49,669 bases of DNA from Limnospira platensis (GTDB lineage: Bacteria > Cyanobacteriota > Cyanobacteriia > Cyanobacteriales > Microcoleaceae). The notes under the pieces were generated by a model. It was not told the DNA's origin and ran no database searches. It was given only the letters and a program-made list of their open reading frames with translations. The stretch lies in NCBI RefSeq assembly GCF_046480435.1, contig NZ_PKGC01000016.1; one strand, 5' to 3'. Positions within the stretch are counted from its first letter, which is position 1. Every line of letters begins with the position of its first letter. This document shows positions 43,679 to 49,669 of this stretch, in pieces. A program made the position numbers and the translations under genes.

Positions 43679-45076
43679 ATGGATTATCAAACATCTCCTA
43701 ATTTGCCGGCTTTAAATATCCCTAACCCTGACAATTTTTTGATTGCTGAAAACGGGGATTTATTCCTAAACATTGCCCATCAACGTCTCAAGAAATTGAT
43801 GAATTATTATCAAGAATATGGGAAAACAGCGACTATTTTAATCGCAGAACCTTATCCAGTCATATTTTTGGGGACATTTTGGGCAGGTATTATGGCTAAC
43901 TGTTCCGTGATTTTAGCTAATCCCAATTGGGGTATTTATGAATGGGAACAGGTGTTTAATTCCATAGGTAACACCGATTTACAATTTGGAAATCTTCCCC
44001 ATATTGCCAAGATTGATGATGTGGATAATCCCATAAATCAGAGGCGATCGCTTTTTCCGTCTGGGTCGATATTAATTCCCACAGGAGGTACATCAGGAAC
44101 CATAAAATTTGCCGTTCATACCTGGGAAACCCTCACGGCTTCCGCCATAGGATTTCAACAGTATTTTGACAAATTCCAGATTAATAGTTTCTGTATCTTA
44201 CCCCTATTTCATGTAAGCGGGTTAATGCAATTTGTGCGCTCGCTAATTACTGGGGGACAGTTGGTAATTTGGTCGGGGAAAAATTTAGAAAAAGGTGACT
44301 ATCCTCAACTAGATATTTCCGATTTTTTTATTTCCCTAGTTCCCACCCAACTACACCGCCTTTTATACCATCCCCAAACCGCTAATTGGTTATCGAAATT
44401 TACCACCGTTTTATTAGGGGGAAGTCCCCCTTGGTTAGAATTGCTCAACCAAGCCAGACAACACCAAATTAGACTTTCTCCCACCTACGGAATGACCGAA
44501 ACAGCCTCCGGGGTTGTCACCCTCAAACCTGATGATTTTTTAGCCGGAAACAATAGCAGCGGTCGCGTCCTTCCCCATGCTAAGGTCATGATTGTAGATC
44601 CACAGGGTCAACCGGTAAAATCTCCCGAAATTGGATTGATTAAAATTCAGGCTAATTCTCTCAGTTGGGGTCATGACACACACATAAATCAACCTAGACT
44701 CAGCCAGTTGGTAACTGATGATTTGGGATATTTTGATGATTGGGGATATTTAACCCTGGTGGGAAGACAGGGAGATAAAATTATTACTGGGGGTGAAAAT
44801 GTTTTTCCCGTCGAAGTCGAAGCCGCTATTTTAGCTACGGGAATGGTGGCTGATGTTTGTGTGGTGGGAATTGGCGATCGCCACTGGGGAGAAGTAGTCA
44901 CAGCGGTTTATGTTCCCCACTACCCCCCAGTATCTATTGAAATATTAGCCAATTCTTTAGGCGATCGTCTCAGTCGTTATAAACATCCCAAAAACTGGAT
45001 CGCAGTTGATACATTACCCCGCAATGACCGAGGGAAAATTAACCGCAAATCGGTAATTCAACAAATCCAAAACTGA
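43679..45076 (+). CDS. menE: 2-succinylbenzoate--CoA ligase
   Basis: 465 residues from ATG 43679, slightly short for MenE. AMP-binding signature ILIPTGGTSGTIKFAVHTWETL, LPLFHVSGLMQFVRSL, SPTYGMTETASGV, YFDDWGYLTLVGRQGDKIITGGENVFPVEVE and the C-terminal catalytic Lys in NDRGKINRKSV are all present. It activates o-succinylbenzoate in phylloquinone synthesis for photosystem I. It follows the amidase gene by 3 bp, so the two are likely translationally linked even though unrelated in function. Confidence 0.9.
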   Translation: MDYQTSPNLPALNIPNPDNFLIAENGDLFLNIAHQRLKKLMNYYQEYGKTATILIAEPYPVIFLGTFWAGIMANCSVILANPNWGIYEWEQVFNSIGNTDLQFGNLPHIAKIDDVDNPINQRRSLFPSGSILIPTGGTSGTIKFAVHTWETLTASAIGFQQYFDKFQINSFCILPLFHVSGLMQFVRSLITGGQLVIWSGKNLEKGDYPQLDISDFFISLVPTQLHRLLYHPQTANWLSKFTTVLLGGSPPWLELLNQARQHQIRLSPTYGMTETASGVVTLKPDDFLAGNNSSGRVLPHAKVMIVDPQGQPVKSPEIGLIKIQANSLSWGHDTHINQPRLSQLVTDDLGYFDDWGYLTLVGRQGDKIITGGENVFPVEVEAAILATGMVADVCVVGIGDRHWGEVVTAVYVPHYPPVSIEILANSLGDRLSRYKHPKNWIAVDTLPRNDRGKINRKSVIQQIQN

Positions 45077-45112
45077 TTTGATTTGGGATGATCAATTATT
45101 CCGATTTATGAC

Positions 45113-45141
45113 TTGACAACATCGACCAAACCTGCTATAAT
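45113..45141 (+). promoter_or_regulatory. Consensus sigma-70-type promoter
   Basis: TTGACA (45113-45118), exactly 17 bp, TATAAT (45136-45141). Both boxes match the consensus fully. It fires rightward at about 45148 into a spacer with no plus-strand gene before 45571, antisense to the small ORF at 45200-45352. The product could be a small RNA. Confidence 0.6.
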
Positions 45142-45199
45142 TGCGCCCAGGAAAGCGCCCAAATATACCTGAGAATACGGGTCGAGGAAAATCCCAACC

Positions 45200-45352
45200 T
45201 TAACGAGGCAGATTTTTGTCTGCCTGGCGCGACTGTTTCCCTAAGTTATCGATCCATTCCAGCAGACGGCGCGACAGTTGCCAGTTGCGGTTCAAAATTT
45301 CATCGGAAGCCACAATAGCCCCCAGTAGCAGCGCTAGTGATAATATATCCAT
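45200..45352 (-). CDS. Small membrane-type protein (50 aa)
   Basis: ATG 45352 to TAA 45200. The N-terminus MDILSLALLLGAIVASDEIL is hydrophobic; the rest is charged and amphipathic (RRLLEWIDNLGKQSRQ). AGGGA lies 4 bases upstream of the start. It is too short for family recognition; a single-membrane-helix protein is plausible. A consensus promoter runs against it from 45113. The remaining 45077-45570 spacer holds only the promoters listed. Confidence 0.45.
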   Translation of the reverse strand: MDILSLALLLGAIVASDEILNRNWQLSRRLLEWIDNLGKQSRQADKNLPR

Positions 45353-45513
45353 AAATCCCTGATACTTGCTAGATTCTACCGTTTGAGTGCTATTTGAGTG
45401 CTACTAAATTATTAGGATAGACTGTACAGTATGATTTTGTCAAGTGCAAAGCTGAAAAACCCTGTCTTATGTGGGATATAAGGGTTATATATGGAGACGA
45501 TCGCGACAAAGTA

Positions 45514-45542
45514 TTTAACATATCTTAAGATTCCGTTATAAT
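45514..45542 (+). promoter_or_regulatory. Possible promoter of the DUF2993 gene
   Basis: TATAAT at 45537-45542 with a weak TTTAAC 17 bp upstream (45514-45519). Expected start about 45549, a 22-base leader before ATG 45571. Confidence 0.45.
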
Positions 45543-45570
45543 AGCGGGCGATAGCAAGCGAGCAAAGGGA

Positions 45571-46329
45571 ATGGTACAGGCTTTGTTTGGAAGCAGTCCG
45601 ATTCAGGCCCCCAGTGGCGATCGCCTGGTCAGTAAAGTTGTCGGGGCAGCGATCGCCTCATTATTCAAACGTTCTGATCACATAGAAGCTAACGTCCGTG
45701 CCGAACCCGTGGCCAAGCTGTTACAGGGAAGCGTGGACGGATTTGACTTCATTGGCAAAGGAATGCTGATGTACAATGGTCTGCGGATCGCAGTGATGGA
45801 ACTCTACCTAGAAGCAGTGGCGATCGACTTTAGCGCCATTTTTTCCGGTAAAGTCAAACTCCGACAACCCACAATGGCAGTCATGCGAGTAGTTTTGACC
45901 CAAGAAGATCTCACAGAATCCTTTAATACTCCCTTCATTGTAGACAAGTTACAACGTCTCCAGTATCAGGGCGAACCCCTAAAGTTTCAGAAAACCCAAA
46001 TGGAGGTCAACCCAGACAATACCCTGGGGTTTCAGTCTCAGATCAGGATTGGCGACTCTCGGAGTTTAACCTGTGTAGACTTTTGCGCCCAGGTCGAAGT
46101 GCAAAAACGTCGGCATATTCAATTTGTCAACGTCCAATATAACGGAGACCAAGAGGCTATCAACCTAGGTAAAGCCATGATTGATCACGTCAACAATTTA
46201 CTTGATCTCGATAAGTTTGCCCTAGAAGGTACACAATTGCGGGTTGATCGGATGCGGATTCAGAATCAGTCCCTAATTTTTTACGGTTCAGCGCAAATCA
46301 ACCAATTTCCCCAAGGAAAAAGGGGTTAA
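45571..46329 (+). CDS. DUF2993 (LmeA-like) protein
   Basis: 252 residues from ATG 45571. The pattern fits DUF2993, a lipid-binding TULIP-related family common in cyanobacteria and actinobacteria: LVSKVVGAAIASLFKRSDHIEANVRAEPVAKLLQGSVDGF, then LEAVAIDFSAIFSGKVKLRQPTMAVMRVVLTQEDLTESFN. There is no signal peptide or membrane helix at the start, so it may act on the cytoplasmic side. Its exact role is unknown. It is convergent with the Psb35-like gene. Confidence 0.85.
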   Translation: MVQALFGSSPIQAPSGDRLVSKVVGAAIASLFKRSDHIEANVRAEPVAKLLQGSVDGFDFIGKGMLMYNGLRIAVMELYLEAVAIDFSAIFSGKVKLRQPTMAVMRVVLTQEDLTESFNTPFIVDKLQRLQYQGEPLKFQKTQMEVNPDNTLGFQSQIRIGDSRSLTCVDFCAQVEVQKRRHIQFVNVQYNGDQEAINLGKAMIDHVNNLLDLDKFALEGTQLRVDRMRIQNQSLIFYGSAQINQFPQGKRG

Positions 46330-46360
46330 TCGTGAGTTGGTGGTCAGCACCGGGAAACTA

Positions 46361-46379
46361 GGGCCTAGACAATAGGCCC
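46361..46379. terminator. Hairpin between convergent genes
   Basis: GGGCCTA (46361-46367), loop GACAA, TAGGCCC (46373-46379). It lies between the stops of the DUF2993 gene (46329) and the Psb35-like gene (46416) and could end transcription from both sides. Confidence 0.5.
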
Positions 46380-46415
46380 ATCAGCAGTCAACTACCACCC
46401 ACCGGATAGAGGGAG

Positions 46416-46586
46416 TTAGGATTTGGGATCATCCTTACCAACTTTAGGGATAAAATCGGGGCGATCCTTGCCTTCCCAACCGGGGGGTCGTTTAGAATTA
46501 TACCAAGCGATCGAGCCAATACTCACGGCAGCAATAAAACCCACAACCAAGACAGCCGCCGGAATCCAAAGGGTATTTTCCATCAT
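46416..46586 (-). CDS. Small single-helix photosystem-related protein (Psb35-like)
   Basis: 56 residues from ATG 46586 (MMENTLWIPAAVLVVGF); ATG 46583 is the next codon. Ribosome site AAAGGAAA is upstream. One membrane helix (about residues 6-31) is followed by WYNSKRPPGWEGKDRPDFIP, which I associate with Psb35 (Ssl2148 in Synechocystis), a small protein of the photosystem II CP47 module. The family name is recalled, not searched. The presence of one N-terminal helix and a basic then acidic tail is seen directly. Confidence 0.8.
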   Translation of the reverse strand: MMENTLWIPAAVLVVGFIAAVSIGSIAWYNSKRPPGWEGKDRPDFIPKVGKDDPKS

Positions 46587-46713
46587 AGATATTTCCTTTC
46601 ACTTCAGCAATGTATTAACTATTATCCTACCGGATCTAACAGCCTAGGAGTCTTTCAGATACATTTGGGGTTAAACTGCAATACATTGCGCGCACTTAGA
46701 GGAAAAATTCCCA

Positions 46714-49623
46714 ATGCCACCTTGGGTTGCTGGATTACTGATGATTGTCGGTAGCTTTGTGTTAGGGGGACTTCCCCTAACCAGTTGGATTGTCAAAGGG
46801 TTAACTCGCATTGACTTAGCCAAGCAGGGTAGCGGTAACGTCGGGGTTGCGGCCGCTTTTACCCAAGCCGGGAGAGTCGCGGGTATTTTCGCTGCTGTAG
46901 CTGAAGCCCTCCGAGGTATTATCCCAGTAATTGCTGCCCGATCGCTATTTCCTAGTGAATGGGAACCCTTAGCCCTAATTTCCCTAGTTTTCCTGGTAGT
47001 CGGTCGATATGTGATCGCCAAAGGCGGCGGTGTCACCAATGCCACTTGGGGGGTGTTAGTCTATTCTCCCCCAGTTGCCATCTCCGCAGGGATTAGCGGC
47101 CTATTGCTGTGGCGGTTAGCCCTAACTATTTGGCCGAGTCAACCCACCCGCGCCCGACTGCGGGCTATGCGTTTCGCCTGTTTAAGTAGTCCCGTCTGGT
47201 TGGCAGCTTGGCATAGTCTCCCTGAACATCGTGATTTATCATTAGGAGAACTCCTAGCAGCGATCGCTTTAGCCTTGGTGTTGATTATTATTAACTTGCG
47301 CCAAGGTGATGATTTTGGCTTATTTATGAAACAGGAATTATTATCCTTAAATGACTCCCTAGATATTGATAGCTGTGGCGAAAAAGCCACCCGGCTTAGT
47401 CAACTCAAACAAGCCGGATTTAAAGTTCCTTCCGGCTGGGTTTTGCCCACTATAGGCAATCAAGAAATTTCCCGAGATAGCCAATCACAACATCAAGACG
47501 AAATCGACTATTTTGAACTACCCACACCGAGTTATAATTATCCTTTAATTGTCCGTTCTTCCGCCTTGGGAGAAGATGGAGATACCAGTTCCGCCGCCGG
47601 ACAATATACCACCGTTGGTCCGATTACATCTGAGGCAGACTTGCGGTCAGCGATCGCCCGTTGTCGAGACTCCTACTGGAGCGCCGAAGCCAAAGCCTAT
47701 CGCCACCAAAGAAATTTATCTAGTAACGGAATTGCGGTTTTAATTCAACCCTATATCAGCGCCCAGATATCTGGCGTCATGTTTACTCGGAATCCCTTAG
47801 ATGGCGGTTCCCAAGTTGTGATTGAAGCCTTAGCTGGAGAGGGAGATGTGGTAGTTTCTGGGCAAAATACCCCCGTACATTTAGAAATAGACACCGCCAC
47901 AGAAACGGCTACCTATGAGAGTTTAAATCAACTGGGAGATGATGGTTTATTATCGCGATCGCTACTAGGGGATTTAGTAGCCGAAGCACAGGCGATCGAA
48001 GCATTTTATCATGGTTTCCCCCAGGATATCGAATGGGTTTGGGATGGCGAACAAATTTGGATCTTGCAAACTCGACCCATTACCAACCTGCGACCAATTT
48101 GGACTAGGAAAATTGCCGCCGAGGTAATTCCGGGGGTAATTCCTCCCCTCACTTGGTCAATTAATCGGCCTTTGACCTGTGGAGTATGGGGGGAAATTTT
48201 TAGCATAGTTTTAGGTAAAAAAGCCACTAAACTAGACTTTAAAGAAACCGCCACCCTCTTGGGTTCCCACGCCTATTTTAATGCCACCCTGTTGGGGGAA
48301 ATTTTTAGGATGATGGGATTACCGGAACAGGGTTTAGAGTTTCTGTTGCGGGGGGAAAATATGGGGAAACCACCCCTAAAAACTATGTTGGCTTCTGTGC
48401 CAGGTTTATGGTTATTGGTACAGAGAGAGTTGGCGCTAGTTCATGAATTTGAACGCGATCGCCAAAAGATTTTCGATCCGGGTTTACAACGATTAGAGGC
48501 TGATAGTTATTATGAAACTCGCCTACCAAGTTCTCTGTCTTTACCACAGTTAATCCAACGAGTTGACCGCATTCAAGAACTACTGAAATCAGCGACTTAT
48601 TACAATATATTAGGGCCCATTGGCTTGGCAATTCGGCGATCGCTTTTTCAAGTCCCAGAGGAATGGCTGCCCGTGGGTAATTCCCCCGAAGTCGCTTCGA
48701 TGCGCGAGTTACAGAAAATTGCTGATCGCCTCCCGGAAGGGGAAAATTTACAGGTATTAGCAGAGCAGTTTTCTCAAAATTCGGAGTTGCAACAACAGTT
48801 TAAACAATGGTTGCGCGAGTATGGATATTTAAGTGAAGTTGGCACCGATATTTCCGTCGCCACTTGGTGGGAACAACCCCAGACATTTCGGCAGATGTTA
48901 TTCACTATGGCGGAAAATCCAGCCAGTGGCACTAATCGCAATTTGGGGGGATTTAGTTTATGGCAAAAATGGCGGCTAAATCGTTGTTATAAACGAGCTA
49001 TCATTAAGGGTGAAATCGCCGAGGTCTATGGGAAGTTATTAGCTCATTTACGCTGGACTTTCTTGGCAATTGAAGCGGCAGCCTTAGAGTCAGAAATCCT
49101 CACGCAACCGGGGGATATTTTCTTTTTGAAATTATCGGAAATTCGCAGTTGGATAGAGTCAGGAATTGATCCGCAATGGCGGGAAGTCGTCAAACGGCGG
49201 CGACAACAGCATGAATGCGATCGCGATCGCACCGTCCCTTCCGTGGTTTATGGGAATTTGTTACCCGAACCCAAACCAGAACCCCTCGAAGGCGCTTTAC
49301 AGGGAATTCCCGCCAGTGTAGGCTCCGTGGAAGGCTATGTACAGGTTTGTCGGAATTTGGCGGAAGGCTTGGAAAATGGGATCGAAAAGCCCATTGTCGT
49401 AGTCCCCTATACTGATGCGGGTTGGGCTCCTTTACTCATGGGGGCGACAGCGATTATTTCTGAGGTGGGGGGTCAGTTATCCCATGGGGCGATCGTCGCC
49501 CGCGAATATGGCATTCCGGCGGTGATGAATGTCTCCCAAGCCATGTCCCGCCTCAAAACAGGTCAACGGGTCCGGGTTGATGGCTACCGGGGGACGATCG
49601 AGATTTTGGACGATTCCAATTAA
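46714..49623 (+). CDS. PlsY-like acyltransferase fused to PEP-synthase-type ATP-grasp and PEP mobile domains
   Basis: 969 residues from ATG 46714, with GAGGA about 10 bases upstream. Residues 1-190 resemble membrane glycerol-3-phosphate acyltransferase PlsY: QGSGNVGVAAAF (cf. GSGNxGATN) and KGGGVTNATWG (cf. KGGKGVAT), both altered from the usual motifs. Residues 215-445 are a PPDK_N ATP-grasp domain: CGEKATRLSQLKQAGFKVPSGWV, IVRSSALGEDGDTSSAAGQY, DIEWVWDGEQIWILQTRP. Residues 870-960 are the swivelling phosphohistidine domain, His924 in GGQLSHGAIVAREYGIPAV. The PEP-binding TIM barrel is absent, so it is not a PEP synthase. A link between lipid acyl transfer and a phosphotransfer step is possible. 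Confidence 0.85.
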   Translation: MPPWVAGLLMIVGSFVLGGLPLTSWIVKGLTRIDLAKQGSGNVGVAAAFTQAGRVAGIFAAVAEALRGIIPVIAARSLFPSEWEPLALISLVFLVVGRYVIAKGGGVTNATWGVLVYSPPVAISAGISGLLLWRLALTIWPSQPTRARLRAMRFACLSSPVWLAAWHSLPEHRDLSLGELLAAIALALVLIIINLRQGDDFGLFMKQELLSLNDSLDIDSCGEKATRLSQLKQAGFKVPSGWVLPTIGNQEISRDSQSQHQDEIDYFELPTPSYNYPLIVRSSALGEDGDTSSAAGQYTTVGPITSEADLRSAIARCRDSYWSAEAKAYRHQRNLSSNGIAVLIQPYISAQISGVMFTRNPLDGGSQVVIEALAGEGDVVVSGQNTPVHLEIDTATETATYESLNQLGDDGLLSRSLLGDLVAEAQAIEAFYHGFPQDIEWVWDGEQIWILQTRPITNLRPIWTRKIAAEVIPGVIPPLTWSINRPLTCGVWGEIFSIVLGKKATKLDFKETATLLGSHAYFNATLLGEIFRMMGLPEQGLEFLLRGENMGKPPLKTMLASVPGLWLLVQRELALVHEFERDRQKIFDPGLQRLEADSYYETRLPSSLSLPQLIQRVDRIQELLKSATYYNILGPIGLAIRRSLFQVPEEWLPVGNSPEVASMRELQKIADRLPEGENLQVLAEQFSQNSELQQQFKQWLREYGYLSEVGTDISVATWWEQPQTFRQMLFTMAENPASGTNRNLGGFSLWQKWRLNRCYKRAIIKGEIAEVYGKLLAHLRWTFLAIEAAALESEILTQPGDIFFLKLSEIRSWIESGIDPQWREVVKRRRQQHECDRDRTVPSVVYGNLLPEPKPEPLEGALQGIPASVGSVEGYVQVCRNLAEGLENGIEKPIVVVPYTDAGWAPLLMGATAIISEVGGQLSHGAIVAREYGIPAVMNVSQAMSRLKTGQRVRVDGYRGTIEILDDSN

Positions 49624-49637
49624 TAATTATCACCCTC

Positions 49638-49648
49638 GTAGGGTGCGT
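49638..49648 (+). repeat. First arm of a dispersed hairpin repeat at the window edge
   Basis: GTAGGGTGCGT, matching the left arm of the hairpin at 34263-34292. The second arm, if any, is not seen clearly before the window ends. Confidence 0.4.
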
Positions 49649-49669
49649 CAGAGGGATAACCTATCGGGT

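Noticed and set aside
45143..45231. Signal recognition particle RNA
   Set aside because: Ends can pair and the length is similar, but the conserved SRP apical-loop bases are not present.

Overview
The window reads as a chromosome segment of a filamentous, non-heterocystous cyanobacterium of the Arthrospira/Limnospira (Oscillatoriales) type. The signs are very frequent HIP1 palindromes (GCGATCGC), photosynthetic and phylloquinone genes (menE, a cytochrome c6-like protein, a Psb35-like small protein), a bilin-binding sensor kinase, a LOV photoreceptor, and hetR next to a patX-like gene. The genus is inferred from gene content and style; no rRNA is present to confirm it. There are three runs of N (14545-14745, 18700-18774, 20969-21067), so this is a gapped assembly.

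Positions 1-7330 are an accessory region. It starts with the N-terminus of a probable tyrosine integrase facing a response regulator that has lost its receiver domain. That junction is duplicated in tandem (two identical 404-bp copies, period 403 bp). Then come, mostly on the minus strand: a PD-(D/E)XK restriction-type nuclease, an unknown protein, a parA broken by an in-frame TGA, two DUF29 paralogues flanking a VapC-type toxin-antitoxin pair, a DUF2442 gene 6 bp upstream of a 400-aa AbiJ-NTD3/nuclease fusion (the best candidate for an undescribed defence unit), and a xisI/xisH pair whose xisH is broken by an amber codon. A HIP1-bounded 34-bp repeat (five units at three sites) is scattered through it.

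From 7338 the gene content is core-like. acnB is followed by a 1276-aa PAS/GAF/LOV/GGDEF/EAL protein for light-linked c-di-GMP control. A Wza/Wzc polysaccharide export pair follows, the intergenic end of which is duplicated around the first N gap. An FAD oxidoreductase comes next, then patX and hetR on the plus strand. patX encodes an 84-aa secreted precursor ending in RGSGR, and hetR lies about 470 bp downstream with a long leader. The next genes are tldE, a c6-type cytochrome, a PHY-less bilin GAF histidine kinase, and a pyrH-frr-geranylgeranyl-reductase-family operon.

Positions 30374-49623 hold a redoxin, agmatinase, a hexapeptide acetyltransferase, lipoamide dehydrogenase, an FkbM methyltransferase, an EF-hand secreted protein, a renalase-like oxidoreductase, a YaaW-family protein with an O-antigen-ligase-like protein, murJ, a VOC protein, an amidase/glucosaminidase, menE, a DUF2993 protein, a Psb35-like protein and a PlsY-like/ATP-grasp/PEP-mobile-domain fusion. 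Three intergenic spacers (about 21264, 27572 and 35332) carry related elements of about 180-200 bp with GGGGTTGACA/TGTCAACCCC-type ends, which look like a MITE family. Themes linking genes are envelope and exopolysaccharide (wza, wzc, ligase, murJ, amidase), light and second-messenger sensing, and pattern or cell-cell signalling (hetR/patX).
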